Shown here in pieces: positions 8,501 to 18,332 of a stretch of DNA of 64,000 nucleotides (positions are counted from its first letter, which is position 1; each line of letters starts with the position of its first letter). The position numbers were made by a program, and so were the translations under genes. A model generated the notes under the pieces. The model did not search any database. It was not told the origin of the DNA and saw only the letters and a program-made list of their open reading frames with translations. This DNA comes from Acidocella sp. (lineage in GTDB: Bacteria; Pseudomonadota; Alphaproteobacteria; Acetobacterales; Acetobacteraceae), in NCBI GenBank assembly GCA_029077825.1, contig JAQNCT010000002.1:1-64000 (forward strand). Direction: 5' to 3'.

Positions 8501-9799
8501 ATGAACAATCCCAACCTCTCGCCCAGCTATGACCGGTTTTTCACCGCCCACCTCGCGGAAACCGACCCCGAGTTGGCTGGCATTTTACACCAGGAACTCA
8601 CCCGCGAGCAGGACGGGATCGAGCTCATCGCCTCTGAAAACATCGTCTCTGCTGCGGTGATGGAAGCCCAAGGCTCGGTGCTGACCAACAAATACGCTGA
8701 AGGCTACCCCGGCAAACGCTATTACGGCGGCTGCGGCCCGGCGGACCTTGCCGAGACTTTGGCGATTGAGCGTGCCAAAAAACTCTTTGATGCCGGTTAC
8801 GCTAACGTGCAGCCCAATTCCGGCAGCCAGGCCAACCAGTCGGTGTTTTTGGCTTTGCTGAACGCAGGGGATACAATTCTGGGCATGTCTCTGGCGGCTG
8901 GCGGGCATTTAACCCACGGTGCTGCGCCCAACCTGTCTGGCAAATGGTTCAAGCCGGTGCAGTATGGCGTGCGTAAGGATGATGGGCTGATTGACTATGC
9001 CGAAGTTGCAGCACTAGCCCATGACCACAAGCCCAAACTTATCATCGCCGGTGGTTCTGCCTATCCGCGCTTCATTGATTTTGCGAAATTTCGCGCCATT
9101 GCTGATGAGGTCGGCGCGATGTTCATGGTTGATATGGCGCATTTTGCCGGTTTGGTGGCGGCGGGCATTTATCCCTCGCCGCTACCGCATGCTCATGTGG
9201 TTACCACCACCACGCATAAAACCTTGCGCGGCCCGCGCGGTGGCATGGTGCTGACCAATCATGAGGATATCGCCAAAAAAATTAACTCAGCCATTTTCCC
9301 AGGGTTGCAAGGCGGCCCGCTGATGCATGTTATTGCCGCCAAGGCGGTGGCATTTGGTGAAGCGCTGCGCCCGGACTTTCGCATTTACCAGAAGGCCGTG
9401 GTGGAAAATGCCAAGGCGCTATCTGAAACCTTGGTGGAGCAGGGGCTTGCCATTGTCACCGGTGGTACTGATAGCCATTTGCTGCTGGTTGATTTGCGCC
9501 CGAAAAACGTTACCGGCAAAGCCGCCGAAGCCAGTTTGGAACGCGCGCATATGACCGCGAATAAAAACGCCATTCCGTTTGATCCGCAAAAACCTTTCAT
9601 CACTTCCGGCATCCGCCTGGGCACCCCCGCCGCCACCACCCGTGGTTTCGGCGTGCCGGAATTCCGTGAAGTTGGCCTGATGATTGGCGAAGTGCTGGAT
9701 GGATTGAGCAAATCCAACGACGGCTCAAATGACACCATCGAACAGGCGGTTGGCGCCCGGGCAAAGGCCTTATGCGCCCGCTTCCCGATTTACAGGTAA
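8501..9799 (+). CDS. glyA: Serine hydroxymethyltransferase
   Basis: 432 residues, full length. This PLP enzyme converts serine and tetrahydrofolate to glycine and methylenetetrahydrofolate. The PLP lysine is K240 in the signature [14 protein letters not shown]; the substrate region [10 protein letters not shown] and the [13 protein letters not shown] loop are intact. It directly follows rpiB, and nrdR begins 8 bases after its stop, so these are probably co-transcribed. Methylenetetrahydrofolate from this reaction also feeds thymidylate synthesis, which matches the nucleotide-related neighbour nrdR. Confidence 0.97.
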   Translation: MNNPNLSPSYDRFFTAHLAETDPELAGILHQELTREQDGIELIASENIVSAAVMEAQGSVLTNKYAEGYPGKRYYGGCGPADLAETLAIERAKKLFDAGYANVQPNSGSQANQSVFLALLNAGDTILGMSLAAGGHLTHGAAPNLSGKWFKPVQYGVRKDDGLIDYAEVAALAHDHKPKLIIAGGSAYPRFIDFAKFRAIADEVGAMFMVDMAHFAGLVAAGIYPSPLPHAHVVTTTTHKTLRGPRGGMVLTNHEDIAKKINSAIFPGLQGGPLMHVIAAKAVAFGEALRPDFRIYQKAVVENAKALSETLVEQGLAIVTGGTDSHLLLVDLRPKNVTGKAAEASLERAHMTANKNAIPFDPQKPFITSGIRLGTPAATTRGFGVPEFREVGLMIGEVLDGLSKSNDGSNDTIEQAVGARAKALCARFPIYR

Positions 9800-9807
9800 T
9801 TTAAAAA

Positions 9808-10284
9808 ATGCGTTGCCCCTTCTGTGGCGAAGCTGACACCCAGGTAAAGGACAGCCGGCCCACTGAAGATGGCAGCGCCATTCGGCGGCGGCGTTTTTGC
9901 AGCGTGTGCAGCCAGCGTTTCACCACCATCGAGCGCGTGCAGTTACGTGAGCTGACCGTGGTGAAATCTGACCAGCGCCGCGTAGCGTTTGACCGTGATA
10001 AACTGGCGCGTTCGGTTCGTATCGCGCTACGCAAGCGGCCCGTTGACGATGAGCGGATTGAGCGGATTGTCAATGGTATTGTGCGGAAGTTGGAAGCCAG
10101 CGGCGAGCCGGAGGTGAAATCCACTGAAATTGGTGAGCGCGTGATGGAGACACTGAAGGAGGTGGACACCGTGGCTTATGTGCGCTTCGCCTCGGTGTAT
10201 CGTGACTTCCGCGAGGCCAAGGATTTTGAGATGTTTTTGGATTTGATGACACCAGCATCCAAGCCGGAATCGTCCGATGCATGA
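9808..10284 (+). CDS. nrdR: Transcriptional repressor NrdR
   Basis: 158 residues. An N-terminal zinc ribbon has cysteines at 3, 6, 31 and 34 (CPFC and CSVC), followed by an ATP-cone domain from about residue 46 ([16 protein letters not shown]). NrdR senses adenine nucleotides and represses ribonucleotide reductase genes by binding paired NrdR boxes. A class I reductase gene with NrdR-box-like sites lies at about 63.3 kb in this window and is a plausible target. Its stop overlaps the ribD start by 8 bases. Confidence 0.97.
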   Translation: MRCPFCGEADTQVKDSRPTEDGSAIRRRRFCSVCSQRFTTIERVQLRELTVVKSDQRRVAFDRDKLARSVRIALRKRPVDDERIERIVNGIVRKLEASGEPEVKSTEIGERVMETLKEVDTVAYVRFASVYRDFREAKDFEMFLDLMTPASKPESSDA

Positions 10285-11371
10285 TGAAGCCTTCATGCGG
10301 GGGGCTTTGGCGCTGGCCCGTCGCGGCCTCGGCGAAACCGCACCTAATCCTTCGGTCGGCTGCGTCATCGTCAAGCAAGGCCGGGTGATTGGCCGCGGCC
10401 GCACCCAAACTGGTGGCCGCCCACATGCTGAAACCGAGGCGTTGCGCGCGGCGGGTGCACAGGCGCGGGGTGCTACGGCTTATGTGACACTGGAGCCTTG
10501 CTCCCACAACGGCAAAACCCCGCCATGCGCTGCGGCGCTCATGGAAGCAGGTATTGCCCGTGTGGTAATCGGCACGCTGGACCCCAACCCGAAGGTAAAC
10601 GGCCAAGGTGCCGCGATGCTGCGCGAGGCTGGCGTGCAGGTAACTGAAAATTGTCTGCCGGCGGAATCCCAAGCCGTTATCAGTGGTTTCTTGAAGGTGA
10701 TAAAATCTGGCCGGCCGTTGCTGCGGCTTAAATTAGCCTCCACACTCGATGGCCGGATTGCCACCAAAACGCGCGAGAGCCAGTGGCTGACCGGCGAGCC
10801 CGCCCGCCGCGCCGCCCATGCCATGCGGGGCCGTCACGACGCCGTTCTGGTAGGGGTTGGCACGGTTTTGGCTGATGACCCGGAATTAAATTGCCGGATT
10901 GAAGGTTTCCGCATTGCGCCCTTGGTTCGCATCGTCGTGGATAGCCATTTGCGCACCCCGCTGATGAGCAAGCTGGTACGCAGCGCTTCGCGCGAGCCGG
11001 TTTGGATTTTACACCGCGATGGCGCGGATGCATCCCGCAAACGTGCGCTCGAACAGGCCGGTGTAAAATTATTCAACCTTCCAGGCTGCGCCGCCGGGGT
11101 TGATCTGCCGGAAGCCATGAAGCACCTTGCCAGATTGGGCCTCACCCGCATTTTAGCCGAAGGCGGTGGCAGCATTGCAGCCGGGCTGCTGCGGGACCAT
11201 TTAGTGGACAGGCTGGCTTGGTTTCATGCCCCCGCCATTATCGGCGGCGACGGCTGGCCTTCAGCACAGGGGTTTGGGATCATGAAGTTGACGGATATGC
11301 CGCGTTTTATACCAGTGGCGCAGGAGCGTCTGGGTGATGACATGTTAAGCACCTTCAGAGTGGCGGCTTAA
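10277..11371 (+). CDS. ribD: Bifunctional riboflavin deaminase/reductase
   Basis: 364 residues. The N-terminal deaminase domain has the zinc site H50-A-E52 with C75 (PCSH) and C84 (PPC). The C-terminal reductase domain begins at about residue 150 ([17 protein letters not shown]) and ends with the [11 protein letters not shown] region. It carries out the second and third steps of riboflavin synthesis. It starts inside the end of nrdR and shares one base with ribE (TAATG), so translation is coupled through the operon. No FMN riboswitch is possible directly before it because there is no leader. Confidence 0.96.
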   Translation: MHDEAFMRGALALARRGLGETAPNPSVGCVIVKQGRVIGRGRTQTGGRPHAETEALRAAGAQARGATAYVTLEPCSHNGKTPPCAAALMEAGIARVVIGTLDPNPKVNGQGAAMLREAGVQVTENCLPAESQAVISGFLKVIKSGRPLLRLKLASTLDGRIATKTRESQWLTGEPARRAAHAMRGRHDAVLVGVGTVLADDPELNCRIEGFRIAPLVRIVVDSHLRTPLMSKLVRSASREPVWILHRDGADASRKRALEQAGVKLFNLPGCAAGVDLPEAMKHLARLGLTRILAEGGGSIAAGLLRDHLVDRLAWFHAPAIIGGDGWPSAQGFGIMKLTDMPRFIPVAQERLGDDMLSTFRVAA

Positions 11372-11982
11372 TGTTTACCGGATTGATCACCGGTGTTGGG
11401 ACCGTGCGCGAGGTTCTCCCGATCGGGCAAAGCCAGGATGCGCGCTTCGTGATTGCGGTGCCCTCTACAGGCGAATGGGCCGCGATCAACGCGGTGAAAC
11501 TTGGTGCCTCGATCGCTTGCTCCGGCTGCTGCCTTACCGTGATCGACCGCGGTGACGACTGGTTTGCTGTTGAAGTTTCTGCTGAATCACTGGGCCTGAC
11601 CACATTAGGTGCTTGGAAACCAGGTGCCAAAATCAACCTTGAAGGTTCGCTGAGACTAGGTGACGAACTTGGTGGTCATCTGGTTTCTGGTCATGTTGAT
11701 GGTCTGGCCGAAGTGATTGAAAAAACCTCCGAGCATGGCTCAACCCGCTGGCGGTTTGAACTGCCGGTAGCGCTGGCAAAGTTTGTCGCCCCAAAGGGTA
11801 GCATTGCCATCAATGGTGTCTCGTTGACGGTTAATGAGGTTGATGGCGTGCGCTTTGGTGTCAACATCATTGCGCACACCACGCAACATACCAATTTCGC
11901 AACATTGGCTGTTGACGAGAGAGTGAATATTGAAATTGACATGCTGGCCCGCTATGTCGCGCGGCTTAGGGAGTTTGCTTGA
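11371..11982 (+). CDS. ribE: Riboflavin synthase alpha subunit
   Basis: 203 residues made of two lumazine-binding repeats. The N-terminus [12 protein letters not shown] is diagnostic, and each half carries a barrel with a conserved pattern (SIACSGCCLTV in the first, SIAINGVSLTV in the second). It dismutates two 6,7-dimethyl-8-ribityllumazine molecules to riboflavin. The start codon overlaps the ribD stop by one base, and the stop lies just before the ribB start. It acts with the lumazine synthase RibH encoded two genes downstream. Confidence 0.96.
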   Translation: MFTGLITGVGTVREVLPIGQSQDARFVIAVPSTGEWAAINAVKLGASIACSGCCLTVIDRGDDWFAVEVSAESLGLTTLGAWKPGAKINLEGSLRLGDELGGHLVSGHVDGLAEVIEKTSEHGSTRWRFELPVALAKFVAPKGSIAINGVSLTVNEVDGVRFGVNIIAHTTQHTNFATLAVDERVNIEIDMLARYVARLREFA

Positions 11983-11984
11983 CT

Positions 11985-13118
11985 ATGGATGGCATGAAAA
12001 CCTCGACGCTGCGGGATTATATCTCATCAGCCGCCGAAATCATCGAAGAGGCGAGGGCTGGCCGGATATTCATTCTCGTCGATGATGAAGACCGTGAGAA
12101 TGAAGGCGATCTTGTTATCCCCGCGCAATTTTCCACACCAGATGCCATTAATTTCATGGCCAAGCACGCCCGCGGCCTGATTTGCCTGGCCATGACCAAA
12201 GGCCGCTGCGAGCGTCTTGGGCTGCCGCTGATGAGCCAGTCCAATGGCTCGCGCCACGAAACCGCTTTCACCGTATCCATCGAAGCCCGCGAGGGTGTGA
12301 CCACCGGCATTTCTGCAGCTGACCGCGCCCGCACCGTTGCGGTAGCGATCAACCCGGAGTTGGGCCGTGATGATATCGTCACACCAGGCCATGTATTTCC
12401 GCTGATGGCGCGTGAAGGTGGTACATTGGTGCGCGCTGGCCATACCGAAGCCGCTGTCGATATTGCCCGGCTTGCGGGTTTAATTCCTGCGGGCGTGATC
12501 TGCGAAATCATGAATGATGACGGTACCATGGCCCGCCTGCCGGACCTCATCGGTTTTGCGCAGCGCCATAACCTCAAGCTCGGTACCATCGCTGATCTGA
12601 TCGCTCATCGTGGCCGTACTGAAAAACTGGTGAAGCGCAAGGAAGCTGGTATTGTTTCTGATGGCCACGGTGGCACCTGGCGGATGATTGCGTTTGAGGA
12701 CTCGATTGAAAAAATCGAGCATCTGGCGCTGGTGAAAGGCGACATCTCATCACCGGCACCAGTGCTAGTGCGGATGCACGCGATTGATTCAATCGGCGAT
12801 ATCCTCGGCGGCACGCATCTCGCCACCTTGCAGGGCGCAATGGCGCAAATTCGCGAGGCGGGACGTGGTGTGGTGGTGCTGATTCGTGAATCAAAACTCG
12901 ATGCCGTATCCGATCGCATCCGGCAGTTAAGCAATGGCATGCGGCCAACACCGGCCTTGCGTGATTACGGGGTTGGCGCGCAAATTCTTACCGACATCGG
13001 CGTCAAGGATATGGTTTTGCTCTCCAACCACAAACGCACCATCATTGGGCTTGAAGGCTACGGGCTGAACATTGTGGAGCAGCGCGATATTATGGTGCCG
13101 GATATAAAAACCTCATGA
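11985..13118 (+). CDS. ribB: 3,4-dihydroxy-2-butanone-4-phosphate synthase with degenerate GTP cyclohydrolase II domain
   Basis: About 377 residues. Residues up to about 205 are a full DHBP synthase with the acidic loop DDEDRENEGD and HTEAAVD. The C-terminal half is related to GTP cyclohydrolase II but lacks the C-x(10)-C-x-C zinc site: where it should be (around residues 264-282) the sequence is SIGDILGGTHLATL, and there is no cysteine in the rest of the protein. It should therefore not hydrolyse GTP. This resembles the RibBX hybrids described in Proteobacteria. Start: ATG at 11985; a TTG at 11979, 5 bases after AGGGAG, is an alternative. Confidence 0.9.
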   Translation: MDGMKTSTLRDYISSAAEIIEEARAGRIFILVDDEDRENEGDLVIPAQFSTPDAINFMAKHARGLICLAMTKGRCERLGLPLMSQSNGSRHETAFTVSIEAREGVTTGISAADRARTVAVAINPELGRDDIVTPGHVFPLMAREGGTLVRAGHTEAAVDIARLAGLIPAGVICEIMNDDGTMARLPDLIGFAQRHNLKLGTIADLIAHRGRTEKLVKRKEAGIVSDGHGGTWRMIAFEDSIEKIEHLALVKGDISSPAPVLVRMHAIDSIGDILGGTHLATLQGAMAQIREAGRGVVVLIRESKLDAVSDRIRQLSNGMRPTPALRDYGVGAQILTDIGVKDMVLLSNHKRTIIGLEGYGLNIVEQRDIMVPDIKTS

Positions 13119-13597
13119 GCACAGCCGACGCGCCGTTGCCTGCCGCCCCAAATTTATCGGGTGCCGCGCCGCATATCCTGATCATTAAAGCACCTTATTA
13201 CACTGGTGTCGTGAATGGCATGGAACAGGCCGCTCATGAAATTTTTCAGGCTGTTTCTGCAACAACTGAAACCATAGAGGTTGCAGGTGCATTTGAATTG
13301 CCGCAGGCGTTGCGCATCGCTCTGCGTGCCCCCAAAAAATTTGACGGTTTTATAGCACTGGGCTGCGTGGTGCGCGGTGAAACCGACCATTATGAATTCA
13401 TCTGCGCCAGCGCGATGGATGGGTTGATGCACGTGGCCTTGCAATTTGGCATTTGCCTTGGCACAGCCTTATTAACTGTTGATACACTGGCACAGGCCCA
13501 AGCAAGGTCGCGTGAAACTGGCTCCAATAAAGGCGCTGAAGCCGCTGTGGCTTGTTTAAAACAAATCGCGCTTGCGCGTACATTGGAAGCCGTATGA
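13115..13597 (+). CDS. ribH: 6,7-dimethyl-8-ribityllumazine synthase
   Basis: 160 residues. Lumazine synthase features are GAFELPQAL (substrate contact), the general-base histidine in GETDHYEF, and the GNKG-equivalent GSNKGAEAA near the C-terminus. It condenses DHBP from RibB with the pyrimidine from RibD. The start overlaps the ribB stop by 4 bases, and its own stop overlaps the nusB start by 4. An N-terminal stretch of about 18 residues rich in Ala and Pro is extra compared with minimal family members. Confidence 0.95.
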   Translation: MSTADAPLPAAPNLSGAAPHILIIKAPYYTGVVNGMEQAAHEIFQAVSATTETIEVAGAFELPQALRIALRAPKKFDGFIALGCVVRGETDHYEFICASAMDGLMHVALQFGICLGTALLTVDTLAQAQARSRETGSNKGAEAAVACLKQIALARTLEAV

Positions 13598-14082
13598 CTG
13601 AGAATAATAAACCCCGGCCGCGCACGCTCTCACGCGTGGCCGCTGTGCAGGCGCTTTATCAGGCAGAGCAAGCCACCCAAAGCCCCGAAACCGTGATTGA
13701 TCAATTTGTGCGCCACCGCATTGGTAATATTCCGGGCCGCGGCGGGCTTGATGATGGCCACTTAACCGAAGCCCAGGTGCCGCTTTTTGCCCGCATCGTG
13801 CGCACCGCAACCCAGCAGCAAGATGTGATTGATTGCATGATCGTGCAGGCGCTGCCGGAATCCTGGCCGCTGGACCGACTCGACCCTGTGTTACGTGCCC
13901 TGCTACGGGCCAGCGGCGCTGAATTATGGATGTCTGATGGCCCGCCAGCGAAAGTGGTCATCAATGAATATCTTGATGTTGCGCACGGGTTTTTTGCTGG
14001 TGAGGAATCACGTTTAGCCAACGGCGTCCTAGACCGCGTCGCACATCTGCTGCGCCCGGCTGAATTTTCTCCCGCCGCCTGA
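13594..14082 (+). CDS. nusB: Transcription antitermination factor NusB
   Basis: 162 residues, all helical. The N-terminal RTLSRVAAVQALYQAEQ motif and the C-terminal PAKVVINEYLDVAHGFFAGEESRLANGVLDR region (shown here only in part as INEYLDVAHGFF) are the conserved parts of NusB. It binds boxA RNA with NusE (S10) during rRNA transcription. The ATG at 13594 overlaps the ribH stop by 4 bases; the frame extends 14 codons further upstream inside ribH but without NusB similarity. The ribH-nusB-thiL order is widespread in Proteobacteria. Confidence 0.95.
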   Translation: MTENNKPRPRTLSRVAAVQALYQAEQATQSPETVIDQFVRHRIGNIPGRGGLDDGHLTEAQVPLFARIVRTATQQQDVIDCMIVQALPESWPLDRLDPVLRALLRASGAELWMSDGPPAKVVINEYLDVAHGFFAGEESRLANGVLDRVAHLLRPAEFSPAA

Positions 14083-14097
14083 AATGATGTAAATGCC

Positions 14098-15036
14098 ATG
14101 GGCGATGAATTCTCCCGCATCGCCCGCTATTTAGCCCCGCTCGCCGGACCGGAAGGGCTAGGGCTAACTGATGATGCCGCATTATTCACCCCACCCGCCG
14201 GGCGGCAATTGGTGCTCACCACGGACCAAATGCTTGAAGGCGTGCACTTCATCCCCGGCGATTTGCCAGCGTTGATTGCGCGTAAATTATTACGCCGCAA
14301 CCTCTCCGATCTCGCGGCGATGGGTGCCACGGCGTGTGGCTATTTGCTGACAACCGCGCTGCCGCCTACCACCGATGAAAGTTGGTTAGCCGGATTTGCA
14401 GCCGGGTTGGCGCAGGACCAAGCCGAATTTGGCATTCAATTGTTTGGTGGTGACAGCTCATCATCCCCCACCCATATCTCGCTAAGTGCCACGCTCATTG
14501 GCCATGTCACACCCGGCGCAGCGCTACGCCGCAACGGCGCCAAAGCCGGAGACGACATCTGGGTTACCGGCACCATCGGTGATGCGGCTTTGGGACTACA
14601 AGCCAGACGTGGAACATTGCAGGATAAATCAGGCTTTTTAACCAGCCGCTCGTTGCTGCCCAATCCTCGCATGGGTTTGAACTTGTCTGGCATCGCGCAT
14701 GCCGCCATCGATATCTCAGATGGCCTGGTGCAGGACCTCGGGCATTTATGCAAAACCTCCAACCTCGCCGCCACCCTCTATGTAGCCCTTGTACCTACCT
14801 CACACGAGGCTGCCATATTTGGCGATGCTATGCTGGAAACACGTCTTACCGGTGGCGATGATTATGAATTATTGCTAGCCGTACCACCCGAAGCAGCCAC
14901 CGCCCTGCGCCTCGCCTGTGGCAATCTTGCGATCACAAAAATCGGCACATTTTCCAGCGGTCAGGCCGGCGTCACAATCCTCGGTCCACATGGCCAGGCA
15001 ATGAATTTTTCAACAGCCGGCTGGCAACATTTTTAA
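14098..15036 (+). CDS. thiL: Thiamine-monophosphate kinase
   Basis: 312 residues, a PurM-like ATP-dependent kinase that makes thiamine diphosphate. The N-terminus MGDEFSRIARYLAPLAG, the DDAALF metal site, the LTTDQMLEGVHF substrate segment and the later AIDISDGLVQDL and GGDDYELL motifs are all present. It follows nusB by 15 bases and closes the forward run. Its last 4 bases overlap the end of the convergent SDR gene; no terminator hairpin with a T-run was seen. Confidence 0.95.
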   Translation: MGDEFSRIARYLAPLAGPEGLGLTDDAALFTPPAGRQLVLTTDQMLEGVHFIPGDLPALIARKLLRRNLSDLAAMGATACGYLLTTALPPTTDESWLAGFAAGLAQDQAEFGIQLFGGDSSSSPTHISLSATLIGHVTPGAALRRNGAKAGDDIWVTGTIGDAALGLQARRGTLQDKSGFLTSRSLLPNPRMGLNLSGIAHAAIDISDGLVQDLGHLCKTSNLAATLYVALVPTSHEAAIFGDAMLETRLTGGDDYELLLAVPPEAATALRLACGNLAITKIGTFSSGQAGVTILGPHGQAMNFSTAGWQHF

Positions 15037-15902
15037 ACAATCGGCGCCGCCGATGGCTTTAATGAAAACGGATCGCTCGGATTTCGAAGTGCTAAAATAT
15101 CCTGCATCCGCAATTCCACCGCACCTAAAATTTTAGGATGCGTCAAACAATAAAACTGGTTTTGCCTGATACACTCGAAGGTCCTCTCGGCCACGTCAGC
15201 CGCCGTCAGCCGCCCAGATTCCACCGCCTTGATGGTTGCCGCCGCCGCAATCTGCTGGCTTTCAGTGAGTGGCGCATGATCTTGCATATCCGCCGGCCGG
15301 TTGCGTTCCGAGGCTGCAATGCCGGTGCTCACAAATGCCGGGCAAAGTACGGTTACCCCGATATTCGCGTTCGCGACACGCAAATCCTGATACAAAGTCT
15401 CTGAGAGTGTTACCACCGCGTGCTTGCTGACATTGTAAACACCCATGGTCTGCGCTGATAACAGCCCAGCCACCGAGGCGGTATTTACAACATGGCACTC
15501 ATCACCCTGCGCCAGCATTTTAGGCACGAACAGCCGGATGCCGTGGATGACGCTCCATAGATTTACCCCCAGCACCCATTCCCAGTCTTTAACGGAATTT
15601 TCCCAAACAAATCCACCGGCGCCGACTCCTGCATTGTTGAACAACAATTGTACGCCCCAAAAACGCGCGAAACTCGCCGCCGCCAGAGCTTCCATATCCT
15701 CCGCCCGGCTTACGTCAGTGCGCACCGCCAACACTTGTGCTCCCTGCGCCTGCATTTCCCCAGCCACCGCAGCCAACGCTTCGGCATTGATATCAGCCAA
15801 CACCAGTTTCATGCCCAGCGCCGACGCCTGCCTTGCAAACTCGCGCCCAAAGCCGCTGCCAGCGCCGGTAATCACCGCCACTTTGCCTGAAAATTCCTTC
15901 AT
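15033..15902 (-). CDS. SDR family NAD(P)-dependent oxidoreductase
   Basis: 289 residues, classical short-chain dehydrogenase. The cofactor motif TGAGSGFGREFA is at residues 13-24, NNAG follows near residue 90, and the catalytic YNVSK is near residue 160. The C-terminal extension of about 30 residues beyond the usual core is polar. The 5' end overlaps the quinone oxidoreductase gene by 4 bases, so it is the third gene of the reverse operon that starts at 18168. The substrate is unknown; the operon context points to an acyl-CoA or hydroxyacid pathway (inference). Confidence 0.88.
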   Translation of the reverse strand: MKEFSGKVAVITGAGSGFGREFARQASALGMKLVLADINAEALAAVAGEMQAQGAQVLAVRTDVSRAEDMEALAAASFARFWGVQLLFNNAGVGAGGFVWENSVKDWEWVLGVNLWSVIHGIRLFVPKMLAQGDECHVVNTASVAGLLSAQTMGVYNVSKHAVVTLSETLYQDLRVANANIGVTVLCPAFVSTGIAASERNRPADMQDHAPLTESQQIAAAATIKAVESGRLTAADVAERTFECIRQNQFYCLTHPKILGAVELRMQDILALRNPSDPFSLKPSAAPIV

Positions 15903-16870
15903 GGCCGCACGACAATTTTGCCAATGACTTTGCGCGCCGCCATATCAAGCAGCGCCTTGGGAACCTCATCCAGGCTATAGGTTTTGGAAATCAGCGGCTT
16001 GATTTTGCCCTGCGCCATCCAGCCCAGCATCTCCGCCATGCCCTTGATATTATTTTGCGGCTCGCGCCTGGCAAAATCACCCCAGAACACCCCTACCAGC
16101 GAGGCGCCCTTTAACAGCGCCAAATTTAACGGCAGGGCAGGGATGTCACCTGCGGCAAACCCAATGATCAAATGCCGCCCGCGCCAGCCGATCGAGCGAA
16201 ATGCACTTTCAGTATATTTTCCACCAACCGGGTCAAAAATCACATCTGGTCCGCGCCCGCAGGTGCGCTTGATGCCCTCGCGTAAATCCTCGGTGCTGTA
16301 GTTAATCACTTCATCAGCGCCATGCGCGCGGCAAATATCGCATTTTTCATCTGTTGAAGCAGCGGCAACAATTTTTGCCCCAATGGCCTTGCCAATTTCT
16401 ACCGCCGCCAGCCCCACGCCACCAGCGGCACCCAGCACCAGCATGGTCTCATTGGGTTGTAATGCCCCCCGGTCCCGCACCGCGTGCCACGACGTGCCAT
16501 AGGCCAGCATAAAACCCGCCGCTACATCATAGCTGAGCGTATCTGGAATTTTCACGCATTTGCCAGCATCAACAGCAACGGCCTCGGCAAATCCGCCCAC
16601 CGAGCATAACGCCGCTACCCTATCGCCTACCCGCAGCGCTGTAACATTGTCACCAATGGCCACCACCTCGCCGCTGATCTCGGCACCAGGGGTGAAAGGT
16701 AATTCCGGCTGCACCTGATATTTTTTCTGAATAATCAGCACATCTGGAAAATTCACTCCAGCCGCGTGGATTTTTACCACCACTTCGCCCGGCTTTGCCA
16801 ATGGCGCGGCAAGTTCGCGCACGCTTAGCAATTCCGGCCCGCCCCAGGCTGAACACACAACCGCCCGCAT
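15899..16870 (-). CDS. Zinc-independent NADPH:quinone oxidoreductase family protein
   Basis: 323 residues of the medium-chain dehydrogenase superfamily. The nucleotide-binding motif is GAAGGVGLAAVEI near residue 150, and the zinc-ligand cysteines of alcohol dehydrogenases are absent, which places it in the QOR/enoyl reductase-like branch. The family includes quinone reductases and 2-enoyl reductases, so the substrate is open. It overlaps the acyl-CoA dehydrogenase stop by one base and the SDR start by 4. All three genes should be translated from one transcript. Confidence 0.87.
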   Translation of the reverse strand: MRAVVCSAWGGPELLSVRELAAPLAKPGEVVVKIHAAGVNFPDVLIIQKKYQVQPELPFTPGAEISGEVVAIGDNVTALRVGDRVAALCSVGGFAEAVAVDAGKCVKIPDTLSYDVAAGFMLAYGTSWHAVRDRGALQPNETMLVLGAAGGVGLAAVEIGKAIGAKIVAAASTDEKCDICRAHGADEVINYSTEDLREGIKRTCGRGPDVIFDPVGGKYTESAFRSIGWRGRHLIIGFAAGDIPALPLNLALLKGASLVGVFWGDFARREPQNNIKGMAEMLGWMAQGKIKPLISKTYSLDEVPKALLDMAARKVIGKIVVRP

Positions 16871-18168
16871 TAAATCGGCAGCCCTGACATCGGCAAACCC
16901 GGGTGAGAAATCCCATCAGCCACCATCACATCGCCCCAACCGCCCGTGCTGGCAGGGTTGGTGTTGGCAAAGCGCTTCAGCTCCATACGCCCCAACTGGT
17001 CGCGGTGTACCTCATCGGGCCCGTCAGCAAAGCGCAAAGCCCGCTGCCAGGTGTGCGCTGCCGCAAGCCAGGTATCAGCCATACCGCCGCCGCCAAATGA
17101 CTGGATCGCCCAATCGACGATTTTGTAAGCAATATTGGGTGCTACCACCTTGATCATCGCAATCTCAGCCTTGGCGTGTTTATTGCCCACCGTGTCCATT
17201 AGATGCGCGGCGTGCAGGCACAGCAGGCGCGCCTGGTCGATCATGATGCGCGACTCCGCAATCCGCTCACGCCACAGGCTTTGCTCTGCCACCGGCTTGC
17301 CAAACGCCACGCGCTGGTTAAGCCGCCTGATCATCCGCTCCAGTGCGCGTTCAGCACAACCAATCGAACGCATGCAGTGATGGATCCGCCCTGGCCCCAA
17401 GCGCCCCTGCGCAATCTCAAACCCGCGGCCTTCGCCCAACAGCATGTTCGCAGCCGGCACCCGCACATTCTCAAACATCATCTCAGCATGGCCGTGCGGT
17501 GCATCATCGCCACCAAACACCGGCAAAGCACGCTTAATGGTAACACCAGGGTGCGGGTTTGGCACCAAAATCATTGATTGTTGCTTGTAGCGGTCAGTGT
17601 TGTGAGGGTCTGATTTTCCCATCACAATAAACACCTTGCAACGCGGATCAGGTGCGCCGGAAATCCACCATTTATGGCCGTTTATCACATATTCATCACC
17701 ATCACGGATGATCGATGTCTCAATATTGGTCGCATCAGATGATGCGACATTCGGCTCGGTCATCGCAAAAGCTGAGCGTATTTCACCGGCCAGCAGTGGC
17801 TTCAACCAGCGTTCTTTTTGCTCTGGCGTGCCGTAGCGTACAAACACTTCCATATTGCCAGTGTCTGGGGCTGAGCAGTTAAACGCCTCTGGCGCAAACG
17901 GTGAGCGGCCCATAATTTCTGCCAGCGGCGCATACTCAGTGTTGGTTAGCCCAGCGCCATAGTCGCTTTCTGGCAAAAACAGGTTCCATAGCCCCGCCGC
18001 CTTGGCTTTTTCCTTAATCTCTTGCAGCAATGCCAAAGGCTGCCAACGGTCAGCTGCCAGATGTGTGGCGGCAAACAGCGCATTTTCATTTGGGTAAATA
18101 TGCTCTGCCATAAAATCCAGTAGCCGGGCACGCAGCGCCTCAACTTTGGGTGAATACGTCATTGTCAT
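16870..18168 (-). CDS. Acyl-CoA dehydrogenase family protein
   Basis: 432 residues. The FAD and substrate loop [24 protein letters not shown] and the C-terminal [11 protein letters not shown] region are typical of the ACAD10/ACAD11-like group of acyl-CoA dehydrogenases. In human ACAD10/11 a dehydrogenase is fused to an APH-type kinase domain; here a separate APH-type kinase gene lies across the divergent promoter at 19106-20158. Such pairs act on 4-hydroxyacyl-CoA in characterised systems. The first ATG pair (MTMT) is at 18168; the second ATG is 2 codons later. Confidence 0.9.
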   Translation of the reverse strand: MTMTYSPKVEALRARLLDFMAEHIYPNENALFAATHLAADRWQPLALLQEIKEKAKAAGLWNLFLPESDYGAGLTNTEYAPLAEIMGRSPFAPEAFNCSAPDTGNMEVFVRYGTPEQKERWLKPLLAGEIRSAFAMTEPNVASSDATNIETSIIRDGDEYVINGHKWWISGAPDPRCKVFIVMGKSDPHNTDRYKQQSMILVPNPHPGVTIKRALPVFGGDDAPHGHAEMMFENVRVPAANMLLGEGRGFEIAQGRLGPGRIHHCMRSIGCAERALERMIRRLNQRVAFGKPVAEQSLWRERIAESRIMIDQARLLCLHAAHLMDTVGNKHAKAEIAMIKVVAPNIAYKIVDWAIQSFGGGGMADTWLAAAHTWQRALRFADGPDEVHRDQLGRMELKRFANTNPASTGGWGDVMVADGISHPGLPMSGLPI

Positions 18169-18332
18169 TATGCGGGCCCCTCGGAAATTATGTTTGAAAC
18201 TAGTTTGCTGCGGCAGCGGCGCCAGTGCAACCCCGCCCGCTCATCCCCATCTGCGCATTAATTGCGCGTAACTATTGACAGTCTGCCCATCCATCAGGAT
18301 TTTGGGGGCATAACAATCAGGGGAACCCACCA

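Noticed and set aside
9800-10280. FMN riboswitch in front of the riboflavin genes
   Set aside because: ribD starts inside nrdR, so there is no untranslated leader, and no RFN-type pattern was found in the spacers.
11975-11990. Possible frameshift between ribE and ribB
   Set aside because: The two frames are simply adjacent, with a normal stop and a following start; both proteins are full length.
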